Shown one piece after another: positions 43,787 through 54,349 of a DNA stretch of 64,000 bases. The position numbers and the translations under genes are program-made. This DNA is from Leucobacter sp. OLIS6 (lineage in GTDB: Bacteria; Actinomycetota; Actinomycetes; Actinomycetales; Microbacteriaceae). Every line of letters starts with the position of its first letter. Position 1 is the stretch's first letter. The stretch spans positions 248,001 through 312,000 of the forward strand of contig NZ_MRAV01000014.1 of NCBI RefSeq assembly GCF_002752355.1. The letters are read 5' to 3'. Below the pieces are notes generated by a model. That model was not told the origin of the DNA and ran no database searches. It worked only from the letters and a program-made list of their open reading frames with translations.

Positions 43787-44047
43787 TTAGAGCGCGGCGA
43801 CCTTGACCGCGAGCTTCGACTTGCGGTTCGCGGCCTGGTTCTTGTGGATGACGCCCTTGCTCACGGCCTTGTCGAGCTTGCGCGCGGCAACCTGCAGCTT
43901 GGCCTCGGCAGCGCTCTTGTCGCCGGCGGAGATCGCCTCGCGCACCTGACGGATCACGGTGCGGAGCTCGCTCTTGTACGCACGGTTGCGCTCGGTCGCC
44001 TTGCGGTTGGTCTTGATGCGCTTGATCTGCGACTTGATGTTTGCCAC
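43787..44047 (-). CDS. rpsT: 30S ribosomal protein S20
   Basis: An 86-residue strongly basic helical protein: [20 protein letters not shown] at the start and [19 protein letters not shown] at the end are universal S20 segments. It binds 16S rRNA early in assembly. The start is a GTG with AAGGACAG upstream. The longer frame up to 44149 has no homology. The minus-strand leader (44048-44150) is about 100 nt and could hold the S20 autoregulatory site, but I see no clear structure. Confidence 0.97.
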   Translation of the reverse strand: MANIKSQIKRIKTNRKATERNRAYKSELRTVIRQVREAISAGDKSAAEAKLQVAARKLDKAVSKGVIHKNQAANRKSKLAVKVAAL

Positions 44048-44180
44048 GTTGGGTTCTGTCCTTACGAGGTAAGAGGTATTGACGGGTTGTCCGCGCGGCG
44101 AGAGAGGGCACCTTGCGGGGTGTGTGGTGTTGATCCACACGCAAGCCAAGAGTCGAGTTTAGCAGAGATGGGTGCGGAGT

Positions 44181-44978
44181 TCAGGCGATGAGCTCGACCG
44201 TGTCGCCGATGCGGATCGTGCCGCCGCTGTGAAGGGGGAGCAGGAACCGCCCGAAGGTCGGCTGCGTCTGCCCGATCACCCGGGTCAGCGTGGTGAGTAC
44301 CTCGGCGTCGCGGACGCCCGTTTCGGGATTCGCGTGCGTGTTGAGGCAGCGGCCGATCACCTCCTGCGGCGCGAACTCGAGGTCGCCGATCCGCACCCGC
44401 GACAGCTCCGAGATCTCCTCCCAGGGCTCGACGCCCTCGATCGCGATGTTGGAGCGGAAGCGGTGATCGTCGATGGGGCGGGCGAGCGCCGCGCCGAGGG
44501 CGCGGATGCTCTCGCGGCTGTGCATCGAGACGAATCCGCGGGCGCTGTCCTGGAACCGGGAATGATCGGCATCACCCAGCAGACTCAGCGGCAGGCGTCC
44601 GGGGGCCTCGAGTCCGCGCGCGTCGGCCGAGCCCAGCAGGTACTCGGTCACGGCCGTGGAGAGCCGCTCGCGCCCATCGTCCGTAAGCGGCTCGTCCAGG
44701 TGCAGGCCGTCGGGCCCGTCGATGCGGATCCGCCCCGCGGAGACGTCGGTCGAGAGCTTGAGCGCGGTCAGCGCCGGATACTCCATCCGGGTCAGGCCCT
44801 TCGACTTGGACCAGATCTCCATGCCGTCGCGTTCGCGCGGCGCGAGCGCGTTCGCGTACCGGAAGGCGAACGCTCGATCCCCGCGCACCCGTCCGTCATC
44901 CTGGATCGTGAGCTCCTCGCAGGCTTCCTGGGTGAACCCCTTGACCGGGAAACGATAGAGCGCGACGACCTGTGCCAT
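44181..44978 (-). CDS. MOSC domain-containing protein
   Basis: A 265-residue protein with an N-terminal MOSC_N beta-barrel ([33 protein letters not shown]) and a C-terminal MOSC domain ([15 protein letters not shown], then [16 protein letters not shown] with the conserved cysteine). MOSC proteins carry molybdenum-cofactor sulfur or reduce N-hydroxylated compounds (YcbX/mARC type). It is divergent from lepA. GAGGAT lies 6 nt before the ATG, which resembles a weak form of the leaderless -10 found elsewhere. Confidence 0.88.
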   Translation of the reverse strand: MAQVVALYRFPVKGFTQEACEELTIQDDGRVRGDRAFAFRYANALAPRERDGMEIWSKSKGLTRMEYPALTALKLSTDVSAGRIRIDGPDGLHLDEPLTDDGRERLSTAVTEYLLGSADARGLEAPGRLPLSLLGDADHSRFQDSARGFVSMHSRESIRALGAALARPIDDHRFRSNIAIEGVEPWEEISELSRVRIGDLEFAPQEVIGRCLNTHANPETGVRDAEVLTTLTRVIGQTQPTFGRFLLPLHSGGTIRIGDTVELIA

Positions 44979-45069
44979 GGTCCAATCCTCGCAGACTCCG
45001 CCGCGCGGGAGCGCGTTCGAAGCGCGAACGGCCGCGGGAGCCGCGGTTCTCTGGAATAATGGCCTCCAT

Positions 45070-46916
45070 ATGTCTCCACGAAGTGTGAATCCGCCCAAGC
45101 CGGCTGCGACCGACCCCGCGCAGATCCGCAACTTCTGCATCATCGCGCACATCGACCACGGCAAGTCGACGCTCGCTGACCGCATGCTGCAGATCACCGG
45201 CACCGTCTCCGACCGCGATATGCGCGCGCAGTACCTCGACAACATGGATATCGAGCGCGAGCGCGGCATCACCATCAAGTCGCAGGCGGTGCGCATGCAC
45301 TGGCAGGCCGCCGGCGGCGACTACGCGCTCAACATGATCGACACGCCGGGGCACGTCGACTTCAGCTACGAGGTCTCGCGCTCGCTCGCGGCCTGCGAGG
45401 GCGCGATCCTGCTGGTCGACGCCGCGCAGGGCATCGAGGCGCAGACCCTCGCCAACCTGTACCTGGCGATGGAGAACGACCTCGAGATCATCCCCGTGCT
45501 CAACAAGATCGATCTGCCCGCGGCCGACCCCGAGCGGGTCTCGCGTGAGATCGCCGACCTCATCGGCGGCGACCCCGACGACATCCTCAAGGTGTCGGGC
45601 AAGACCGGCGCGGGCGTCGAAGAGCTGTTGGATCGCGTCGTCGAACGGATCCCGGCGCCCGTCGGCCAGGCCGATGCGCCGGCCCGCGCGATGATCTTCG
45701 ACTCGGTCTACGACCCCTACCGCGGCGTCGTCACCTACGTCCGCATGGTCGACGGCCGGCTGACGCCGCGCGAGAAGATCCAGATGATGTCGACGAAGGC
45801 CGAGCACGAGGCGCTCGAGATCGGCGTCTCGGCCCCTGGCCCGACCCCCACGGGCGGTCTCGCCGTCGGCGAGGTCGGCTACCTCATCACGGGCGTGAAG
45901 GACGTGCGCCAGTCGAAGGTCGGCGACACCGTCACGACCAAGCTGAAGCCCGCCGAGGAGCCGCTCCCCGGCTACACGGACCCCAAGCCGATGGTGTTCT
46001 CGGGACTATACCCGATCGACGGCAGCGACTACCCGGTGCTGCGAGAAGCGCTGGACAAGCTGAAGCTCTCCGACGCGGCCCTGCAGTACGAGCCCGAGAC
46101 CTCGGTCGCCCTGGGCTTCGGATTCCGCTGCGGATTCCTCGGTCTGCTCCACCTCGAGATCATCAGCGAGCGCCTGCGCCGCGAGTTCGACCTCGATCTC
46201 ATCGCGACGGCACCGAGCGTGGTCTACCAGGTCACGCGCGAGGACGGCAAAGAGATCACGGTGACCAACCCGTCGGAGTACCCCGATGGCAAGATCGCCA
46301 GCGTGCGGGAGCCGATGGTCCGCGTCGCGATCCTCGCGCCGAAGGATTACGTCGGGACGATCATGGAGCTCTGCCAGAGCCGGCGCGGCAGCCTGCTCGG
46401 CATGGAATACCTCGGCGAGCGCGTCGAGCTGCGCTACAGCATGCCCCTCGGCGAGATCGTGTTCGACTTCTTCGACCATCTCAAGAGCCGCACCCAGGGG
46501 TACGCGAGTCTCGACTACGAGCCGATGGGCGAGCAGGAGGCCGATCTGGTCAAGGTCGACATCCTGCTCCAGGGCGACAAGGTCGACGCGTTCAGCGCGA
46601 TCGTGCACCGCGACAACGCCTACCACTACGGCACGATGATGGCGGAACGGCTGCGCAAGCTGATCCCGCGTCAGCAGTTCGAGGTGCCCATCCAGGCCGC
46701 GATCGGCGCGCGCGTCATCGCCCGCGAGACCATCCGCGCGATCCGCAAGGACGTGCTCGCCAAGTGCTACGGTGGCGACATCAGCCGCAAGCGCAAACTG
46801 CTCGAGAAGCAGAAGGAGGGCAAGAAGCGCATGAAGATGGTGGGCCGGGTCGAGGTGCCCCAGGAAGCCTTCATCGCTGCGCTCTCGGGTGACGTGGAGG
46901 GCAAGGAGCAGACGAA

Positions 46917-46920
<4 letters not shown>
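45070..46920 (+). CDS. lepA: Elongation factor 4 (LepA), back-translocating GTPase
   Basis: A 616-residue GTPase. G1 AHIDHGKST, the [11 protein letters not shown] switch, G3 DTPGH and G4 NKID lie in the G domain, followed by EF-G-like domains and the LepA-specific C-terminal domain ([26 protein letters not shown]). It acts on stalled or ill-translocated ribosomes. The ATG at 45070 gives [10 protein letters not shown], as in other actinobacteria. AATAAT sits 10 nt upstream. Its stop overlaps the next gene (GTGA). Confidence 0.97.
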
Positions 46921-48122
<1,202 letters not shown>

Positions 48123-48124
48123 GC

Positions 48125-49363
48125 GTGCCCAGTATCCTTCCGGAGGGCGATCCCGCGCCGTCCGACGGTTCCCTTCCTGCGAGCGTGCTCGACGGCGCGT
48201 CTGATCGCGCGTTCGGCGTCTACGTGCACGTGCCCTACTGCCGGGTGCGTTGCGGCTACTGCGACTTCAACACCTACACGGCGAGCGAACTCGGCGGGGG
48301 AGCGAGCCAGGCCGGGTACGCCGCAGAGGCGGCGACCGAGCTCTCCTTCGGAGCTCGCGTGCTGCGCGACTCCGGCCTCCCCGAACGGCGGGTCTCGACC
48401 GTGTTCTTCGGCGGCGGGACGCCGACGCTGCTCCCGGCCGGCGACCTCGCTTCGATGCTCGGCCGTATCCGCGACGAGTGGGGGCTGGCCGCCGGAGCGG
48501 AGGTGACGACGGAGGCGAATCCCGACTCGGTCGACGCCGCCTACCTGCGCACGCTCGCCGATGCGGGGTTCACCCGGGTGAGCTTCGGCATGCAGTCCGC
48601 CGTGCCGAGCGTGCTCGCCACCCTCGATCGCACGCACACCCCCGAGCGCATCCCGCTGGTCGTCGAATGGGCGAAGGAGGCGGGCCTGCAAGTCAGTCTC
48701 GACCTGATCTACGGGACCCCGGGCGAGCGGATCGGCGATTGGGAGCGATCGCTCGACGTCGCGCTCGCCTGTGAACCCGATCACCTCTCGGCTTACGCGC
48801 TCATCATCGAGCAGGGGACCAAGCTCGCGGCGCAGATCAAGCGCGGGCAGGTCGCCGCACCCGACGACGATCTCCATGCCGAGATGTACGAACTCGCCGA
48901 CGCGCGGATCGCCGAGGCCGGTCTGCGCTGGTACGAGATCAGCAACTGGTCGCGCACGTCCGAGACGCGATCCCGTCACAATCTGTCGTACTGGACGGGC
49001 GAGGACTGGTGGGCCGCGGGCCCGGGTGCGCACAGCCACGTCGGAGGCGTCCGCTGGTGGAACGTCAAGCACCCCGCCGCGTACTCGCAGCGGATCGCCG
49101 AGGGCATCTCGCCGGCGCACGCCCGCGAGACGCTCGACGCCGAGTCCAGGCGGACCGAGCGGATCCTACTCGAGACCCGGATCTCGGACGGGCTCGATGC
49201 CTCGGTGCTCCGCCCGGAGGAGCGGCGGGCGATTCCGGGTCTCATCGCGAGCGAACTCATCGACGGTCCGGCGGCGATCCGCGGCCGGATCATCCCCACC
49301 CTGCGCGGTCGTCTGCTCGCCGACACCGTGGTGCATCGGCTGCTCGGTTCCGCCGACGGCTGA
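48125..49363 (+). CDS. hemW: HemW, haem chaperone/radical SAM protein
   Basis: A 412-residue radical SAM protein. The 4Fe-4S motif is YVHVPYCRVRCGYCDF (CxxxCxxC), followed by VFFGGGTPTLL, SFGMQSAVPSVL, and the HemW-specific RHNLSYW motif (HNxxYW) in the middle. This separates it from coproporphyrinogen dehydrogenase HemN. It delivers haem to apoproteins such as respiratory enzymes. The GTG at 48125 (MPSILPEGDPAPSDG) is the family start. The gene starts 2 nt after the DUF1990 stop. Confidence 0.94.
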   Translation: MPSILPEGDPAPSDGSLPASVLDGASDRAFGVYVHVPYCRVRCGYCDFNTYTASELGGGASQAGYAAEAATELSFGARVLRDSGLPERRVSTVFFGGGTPTLLPAGDLASMLGRIRDEWGLAAGAEVTTEANPDSVDAAYLRTLADAGFTRVSFGMQSAVPSVLATLDRTHTPERIPLVVEWAKEAGLQVSLDLIYGTPGERIGDWERSLDVALACEPDHLSAYALIIEQGTKLAAQIKRGQVAAPDDDLHAEMYELADARIAEAGLRWYEISNWSRTSETRSRHNLSYWTGEDWWAAGPGAHSHVGGVRWWNVKHPAAYSQRIAEGISPAHARETLDAESRRTERILLETRISDGLDASVLRPEERRAIPGLIASELIDGPAAIRGRIIPTLRGRLLADTVVHRLLGSADG

Positions 49364-49419
49364 ATCGGGGCGACGCGGTGGCCGCGAGCGGGCTGTTCCG
49401 CGAGGTCGGTGGGCTAGAC

Positions 49420-49446
49420 TTGGCACTCATCGATTGCGAGTGCCAA
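49420..49446. promoter_or_regulatory. CIRCE operator of hrcA-dnaJ
   Basis: TTGGCACTC-N9-GAGTGCCAA is a perfect inverted repeat matching the CIRCE consensus (TTAGCACTC-N9-GAGTGCTAA) in 16 of 18 bases. TAGACT (49415-49420) is the likely -10, so HrcA bound here covers the transcription start. It lies 50 nt before the hrcA start. Confidence 0.95.
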
Positions 49447-49496
49447 TCGACGGGTGCCGACCCGATCCATATCGAACGCCGGCGAGGAGGTGCGTG

Positions 49497-50531
49497 ATGG
49501 TCTCGGAACGCAGTCTCGCCGTGCTGCACGCGCTGGTGGGCGACTACGTCGAGTCGAACGAGCCGGTGGGCTCGAAGTCGATCGTCGAGCGCCACAGCTT
49601 CGGCGTCTCCGCCGCCACCATCCGCAACGACATGGCGCTGCTCGAGGACGAAGAACTGATCGCGGCGCCGCACACCTCGTCGGGCCGCGTCCCGACCGAC
49701 AAGGGCTACCGGCTCTACGTCGACACGCTCAGCCGCTTCCAGCCGTTGAGCGCCGGTCAGCGGGCGGCGATCGAGCGGTTCCTCGGCGAGTCGAGCGACC
49801 TCGACGACGCCATGGCCCGCACCGTGCGGCTGCTGGCGCAGCTCACCAACCAGGTGGCCGTGGTGCAGTACCCGTCGCTCAAGCGCACGGCGGTGCGCCA
49901 CATCGACCTCGTCGCCGTAGGCGAGGCCCGCGTGCTCTGCGTGCTGATCCTCGGCACCGGCGTGGTCGAGCAGCAGGTGGCCGCACTGCCCGCGGTGCGC
50001 GTCACCGAGGCCTGGGTGCACGGCCTGCGCGAGCGCATCGCCGGCGCGGTGATCGGCTCCGACCTCGAGCGCGCGGTGCAGGCGGTCGAGCTCCTCGACC
50101 GCACCGTCGGGGACTGGGCGGAGCCGGCCGAGGCCGAGCTGGTGCGCAGCGTGCTCGCGGTCGTCATCGGGCAGCTCCGCGCGAACCGAAGCGAACGCAT
50201 CGCGATCGCGGGCGCCGCGAACCTCTCGCGCGGCGCCGACTTCTCGGGCAGCCTCTCCACGGTGCTCGAGGCGATCGAGGAGCAGGTCACCCTGCTCCGC
50301 CTGTTCGGCGAGATGGCCCAGGAGGGCCGCGAGGTCTCGGCGTCCATCGGGCGCGAGAACGAGCCGTACGGGCTCGAGAGCGCGTCGATCATCGCCTCCG
50401 GCTATGAGGACGACTCGAGCACGCCCTCCCAGCTCGGCGTGCTCGGACCGGTGCGCATGGACTACGCGGGCAACATGGCGGCCGTTCGCGCGGTCGCGAG
50501 ATACCTGAACCGGGCCCTCGGCGAGGGCTGA
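49497..50531 (+). CDS. hrcA: Heat-inducible transcription repressor HrcA
   Basis: A 344-residue repressor. The N-terminal winged helix (LAVLHALVGDYVESNEPVGSKSIVE, SAATIRNDMALLEDEELI) and HTSSGRVPTDKGYRLYVD are diagnostic, followed by an inserted dimerising domain and a C-terminal GPVRMDYAGNMAAVR segment. It represses its own operon through CIRCE; GroE activity keeps it folded. AGGAGG precedes a GTG (49494) and the ATG (49497), either of which can be the start. dnaJ follows 83 nt later. Confidence 0.97.
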   Translation: MVSERSLAVLHALVGDYVESNEPVGSKSIVERHSFGVSAATIRNDMALLEDEELIAAPHTSSGRVPTDKGYRLYVDTLSRFQPLSAGQRAAIERFLGESSDLDDAMARTVRLLAQLTNQVAVVQYPSLKRTAVRHIDLVAVGEARVLCVLILGTGVVEQQVAALPAVRVTEAWVHGLRERIAGAVIGSDLERAVQAVELLDRTVGDWAEPAEAELVRSVLAVVIGQLRANRSERIAIAGAANLSRGADFSGSLSTVLEAIEEQVTLLRLFGEMAQEGREVSASIGRENEPYGLESASIIASGYEDDSSTPSQLGVLGPVRMDYAGNMAAVRAVARYLNRALGEG

Positions 50532-50614
50532 CCCGGGTCGCGGCCCGGGAGCACCCGGCGTCCGCGACCGACGAACTTCATCCACCATCGAATCGATGAG
50601 AGGAGCCGCACACC

Positions 50615-51721
50615 GTGGCGGACCACTACGAGACGCTCGGCGTCGCACGCGACGCATCGCCCGAAGAGATCAAGAAGGCCTACCGTCGCCTGGCGCGGGA
50701 ACTGCACCCCGACGTGAACCCGAGCGAGGAGGCGTCCGAGCGGTTCAAGGGCGTCACCCACGCCTACGATGTGCTCAGCGACCCCAATGAGCGTCGCCGC
50801 TACGATATGGGCGGTTCCGAGGGCGGCGCGTCGATGGGCGACTTCGGCGACATCTTCGAGACGTTCTTCGGCGGTGGCGGGTTCGGCGGCGGCCAGCGCG
50901 GGCCCCGATCGCGCGCCGAACGCGGCGACGACGCGATGATCCGCGTCGACGTCTCGCTCGCCGAGGTGATCTTCGGCGTGCAGCGCGAGGTCAGCATCAA
51001 CACGGCCGTGCTCTGCGGCACCTGCTCGGGCAGCTGCTGCCAGCCCGGCACCGTGCCGGTCACCTGCGACGTCTGCCACGGTTCCGGCCAGGTGCAGCGG
51101 CAGGTGCGTTCGCTGTTCGGCAACGTGGTCACCAACCACCCCTGCGGTTCCTGCCACGGCTACGGCACCATCATCGAGCACCCCTGCGTGGAGTGCGGCG
51201 GCAAGGGCCGCGTGCGCGAGCGGCGCACCCTCAACGTCGACATCCCCTCGGGTATCGACACCGGCACCCGGCTCCAGATGCGCGGCGGCGGCGAGGTCGG
51301 CCCGGGCGGCGGGCCGAACGGTGACCTGTTCATCGAGTTCCGAGTCACCCACCACGACATCTTCAGCCGCGACGGGAACGACCTGCTCTGCACGCTGCAG
51401 GTCGGCATGACCGACGCGATCCTCGGCACCGAGAGCACGATCACCGGCCTCGACGGCGACGTGCAGGTCGAGGTCCCCGCCGGCACCCAGTCGGGCGACG
51501 TCATCACGATCCGGGGCCGCGGCATCCAGGGCCTTCGATCCACCGCACGCGGCGATCTGAAGATCGCGACCCAGGTGGTCACACCGACCAAGCTGTCCAA
51601 CCGCGAGAAGGACCTGGTGCGCCAGCTGGCCGCGCTCGGCAAGGACGACGGGCCCAAACTGGGGGAGTTCCAGCAGGGCTTCTTCGGCAAGATCCGCGAC
51701 CGCTTCTTCCGCCAGGGCTGA
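50615..51721 (+). CDS. dnaJ: Chaperone DnaJ
   Basis: A 368-residue co-chaperone. The J domain contains the HPD motif ([13 protein letters not shown]), followed by a Gly/Phe-rich part ([13 protein letters not shown]), four zinc-finger repeats ([42 protein letters not shown]) and a C-terminal substrate domain. The first repeat deviates from CxxCxGxG (SCC in place of GxG). The product stimulates DnaK ATPase. GTG start. In actinobacteria the hrcA-linked copy is DnaJ2, separate from the dnaK operon copy. Confidence 0.97.
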   Translation: MADHYETLGVARDASPEEIKKAYRRLARELHPDVNPSEEASERFKGVTHAYDVLSDPNERRRYDMGGSEGGASMGDFGDIFETFFGGGGFGGGQRGPRSRAERGDDAMIRVDVSLAEVIFGVQREVSINTAVLCGTCSGSCCQPGTVPVTCDVCHGSGQVQRQVRSLFGNVVTNHPCGSCHGYGTIIEHPCVECGGKGRVRERRTLNVDIPSGIDTGTRLQMRGGGEVGPGGGPNGDLFIEFRVTHHDIFSRDGNDLLCTLQVGMTDAILGTESTITGLDGDVQVEVPAGTQSGDVITIRGRGIQGLRSTARGDLKIATQVVTPTKLSNREKDLVRQLAALGKDDGPKLGEFQQGFFGKIRDRFFRQG

Positions 51722-51739
51722 CGGCGGGCGGGCAGCACC

Positions 51740-52507
51740 GTGGCGAATCTGTACTACGCCGAGCGCGGGGCCGCGCTGGCCGTCGGCGCGACCGTCGAGG
51801 TCGGCGGCGAAGAGGCGCGGCACGCCGTGCGGGTGAGCCGACTCCGCGTCGGCGAGCGGATCCTGCTCGGTGACGGGGCGGGCACGATCGGCGGGGGCGT
51901 CGTCGTCCGCACGGATCGCGACCGCTTCGCGGTCGAGCTCGACGAGGTGCGGACCGAGCCCGAGGCGAACCCCCGAGTGACCCTGGTGCAGGCGCTCGCC
52001 AAGGGCGACCGGGACGAGCGCGCGGTCGAGCAGGCCACCGAGTTCGGCGTCGACCGGGTGGTGCCGTGGCAGGCGGCCCGATCCGTCTCGCGCTGGGACG
52101 GCGGTGGCGGTGCCGAGAAGGCGGCGAAGGGCGTCGCGAAGTGGGCGCGCATCGCCCGGGAAGCCTCCAAGCAGTCGCTCCGCGCCCGAGTCCCCGAGGT
52201 GGGGGCTCCCATCTCCTCCGAGGAGCTGCGCGCGGCCGCGTCGGATCCCGATCGCGCGGTCATCGCTCTGCACCCGCGGGGGGAGCGCACGCTGTCCGAC
52301 TGGGCGGCCGGGTTCGCGGCCGGCACCTCCCGTCCGGCCGAGATCCTGCTCGTCGTCGGGCCCGAGGGCGGGTTCAGCGATGCGGAGCTCGACGCGCTCG
52401 AATCGTCCGGTGCCGAGATCCTCGTGCTCGGTACGACCGTGCTCCGCACCTCCTCCGCCGGACCCGCGGGCCTCGCCGTGCTGAACGTCGCGCTCGGCCG
52501 CTGGTGA
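51740..52507 (+). CDS. rsmE: 16S rRNA (uracil-1498-N3)-methyltransferase
   Basis: A 255-residue SPOUT methyltransferase. EEARHAVRVSRLRVGERILLGDG forms the N-terminal PUA-like RNA-binding domain, and VGPEGGFSDAEL with the late LGTTVLRTSSAGPAGLAVL form the SAM-binding knot. It methylates U1498 of 16S rRNA. GTG start, 18 nt after dnaJ. Confidence 0.94.
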   Translation: MANLYYAERGAALAVGATVEVGGEEARHAVRVSRLRVGERILLGDGAGTIGGGVVVRTDRDRFAVELDEVRTEPEANPRVTLVQALAKGDRDERAVEQATEFGVDRVVPWQAARSVSRWDGGGGAEKAAKGVAKWARIAREASKQSLRARVPEVGAPISSEELRAAASDPDRAVIALHPRGERTLSDWAAGFAAGTSRPAEILLVVGPEGGFSDAELDALESSGAEILVLGTTVLRTSSAGPAGLAVLNVALGRW

Positions 52508-52528
52508 GTCCGTCGATAGACTGATCCC

Positions 52529-52879
52529 ATGGCAGCAGAGACCATCTTCGGCAAGATCGTGGCAGGCGAGATCCCGGTCGAGATCCTCGCCGAGACCGAG
52601 CGCGTGATCGCGTTCCCCGACATCAGCCCGCAGGCGCCGGTGCACCTCCTGGTGATCCCCAAGACCACCGAGTACGCGAACGTGACCGAGCTCGCGGCGG
52701 GCGATCCCGCGCTGCTCGCCGAGATGATCGAGGTCGCGCAGCAGCTCGCCGACGAGCACGCGAACGGCGACTACCGGCTCCTATTCAACACCGGCGCGAG
52801 CGCCGGGCAGACCGTCTTCCACGTGCACGCGCACGTGCTGGCGGGCGGACTCGAGGAGCGCAGCCTCGTTGGCAACTGA
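52529..52879 (+). CDS. HIT (histidine triad) family protein
   Basis: A 116-residue HINT-type protein. It begins ETIFGKIVAGEIPVEILAETE, with the catalytic HVHAHV triad near residue 100. These proteins hydrolyse adenosine phosphoramidates. TAGACT (52517-52522) lies 6 nt before the ATG with no ribosome binding site, so a leaderless transcript may start inside the operon. It overlaps phoH by 11 nt. Confidence 0.93.
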   Translation: MAAETIFGKIVAGEIPVEILAETERVIAFPDISPQAPVHLLVIPKTTEYANVTELAAGDPALLAEMIEVAQQLADEHANGDYRLLFNTGASAGQTVFHVHAHVLAGGLEERSLVGN

Positions 52880-53891
52880 CGCTCCGGCTCCGAACGAGGG
52901 CCCGCAGCTCGAGCGCACCGTGCTGCTCACCGGGGTCGACCTTGCGAGCTTCCTCGGGCATCGCGATCAGCTCATCGCCGACCTCGAGCAGCAGCACCCC
53001 GCCGTCTCCTTCCACGCGCGCGATCACGTGCTGACCCTTCGGGGCCCGGCCGCGCAGGTGCGCGCCGCCGAGCAGGTCGTCGGCGAAGTGCTCGAGGTCG
53101 CCCGTCGCAGCGGCGCGGTCTCGCGCCACGACGTCCGAGAGGTGACCCGCATGGTCGAACGCGGCGACGGCCCGACCGCCGCGCAGGTGCTGTCCGAACC
53201 CATCCTGAGCGTGCGCGGCAACGCGATCCGGCCCCAGACCGCGGGTCAGCGCTCCTACGTCGACGCGATCGATCAGAACACGATCGTGTTCGGCATCGGT
53301 CCCGCGGGCACGGGCAAGACCTACCTGGCGATGGCGAAGGCCGTGCAGGCGCTGCAGCGCCGCGAGGTGGCGAAGATCATCCTGACCCGCCCGGCGGTCG
53401 AGGCCGGCGAGCGGCTCGGTTACCTGCCCGGCAGCCTCGAGGACAAGATCGATCCGTATCTGCGGCCGCTGTTCGACGCGGTGGGATCCATGATGGATCA
53501 GGACCTCGTGCCGCGCCTGCTCGCGAACGGCACCATCGAGGTCGCTCCGCTCGCCTACATGCGCGGGCGCACGCTCAACGAGTCCTTCGTGATCCTCGAC
53601 GAGGCGCAGAACACGACCCCCGAGCAGATGAAGATGTTCCTCACCCGCCTCGGCTACGGCTCGAAGATGGTCGTGACGGGCGACGTGACCCAGGTCGATC
53701 TGCCCATCGGCACGAGCGGGCTCCGGCTCATGAACCGGATCCTGCGCGGCGTCGACGACATCCACTTCGCCGAGCTGTCGTCCGACGACATCGTGCGGCA
53801 CAGCCTGGTCGGCCGCATCGTCGACGCCTACTCGGCATACGAAGAAGCACGCGCGGCGAACCGCGACGAACGAAAGGGTCCCGCAGCATGA
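52869..53891 (+). CDS. phoH: PhoH family protein
   Basis: A 340-residue ATPase. The N-terminal KH-like region (residues ~15-110) is followed by the PhoH domain with Walker A GPAGTGKTYLA, ILTRPAVEAGERLGYLPG and Walker B VILDEAQNTTPEQMKMFLTR. It is probably an RNA-directed ATPase and is coupled in actinobacterial operons to the RNase YbeY. A TTG start (MATDAPAPNEG) is used, with GAGGAG upstream inside the HIT gene. The stop overlaps ybeY by 4 nt. Confidence 0.93.
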   Translation: MATDAPAPNEGPQLERTVLLTGVDLASFLGHRDQLIADLEQQHPAVSFHARDHVLTLRGPAAQVRAAEQVVGEVLEVARRSGAVSRHDVREVTRMVERGDGPTAAQVLSEPILSVRGNAIRPQTAGQRSYVDAIDQNTIVFGIGPAGTGKTYLAMAKAVQALQRREVAKIILTRPAVEAGERLGYLPGSLEDKIDPYLRPLFDAVGSMMDQDLVPRLLANGTIEVAPLAYMRGRTLNESFVILDEAQNTTPEQMKMFLTRLGYGSKMVVTGDVTQVDLPIGTSGLRLMNRILRGVDDIHFAELSSDDIVRHSLVGRIVDAYSAYEEARAANRDERKGPAA

Positions 53892-54349
53892 GCGTCGAGA
53901 TCAACAACGAGTCCGGCATCGCTGTCGCGGAGGAGAGCCTGCAGCGCCTCGCCGCGTTCGTCTTCGAATCGCTGCACGTCCATCCCGAGACCGATCTCGG
54001 TGTGCTGTTCGTCGACGAGGCCGCGATCGAACAGCTGCACGTGCAGTGGATGGACGAGCCCGGCCCCACCGACGTGCTGAGCTTCCCGATGGACGAGCTG
54101 CGTCCGGGCCGTGTCGACGCACCGACGCCCGCCGGTCTGCTGGGCGACGTCGTGATCTGCCCGCAGGTCGCCGAGCTGCAGGCGGAGGCCGCGGGACACG
54201 ACCTCGTCCAGGAGGTGCGCGTGCTCATGACGCACGGCATGCTCCACCTGCTCGGATTCGACCACGGCACCCCCGACGAGGAAGCCGAGATGTTCGGGCT
54301 CCAGCGGGATCTGCTGCTCGGGTTCGCGATGCGCGAGCGGGGCCGATGA
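53888..54349 (+). CDS. ybeY: Endoribonuclease YbeY (rRNA maturation)
   Basis: A 153-residue zinc metalloprotein. The zinc-binding motif THGMLHLLGFDHG is near residue 118, and PTDVLSFPMDEL precedes it. It takes part in 16S rRNA 3'-end maturation and ribosome quality control. It is coupled by short overlaps to phoH and the CBS-domain gene. Confidence 0.95.
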   Translation: MSVEINNESGIAVAEESLQRLAAFVFESLHVHPETDLGVLFVDEAAIEQLHVQWMDEPGPTDVLSFPMDELRPGRVDAPTPAGLLGDVVICPQVAELQAEAAGHDLVQEVRVLMTHGMLHLLGFDHGTPDEEAEMFGLQRDLLLGFAMRERGR

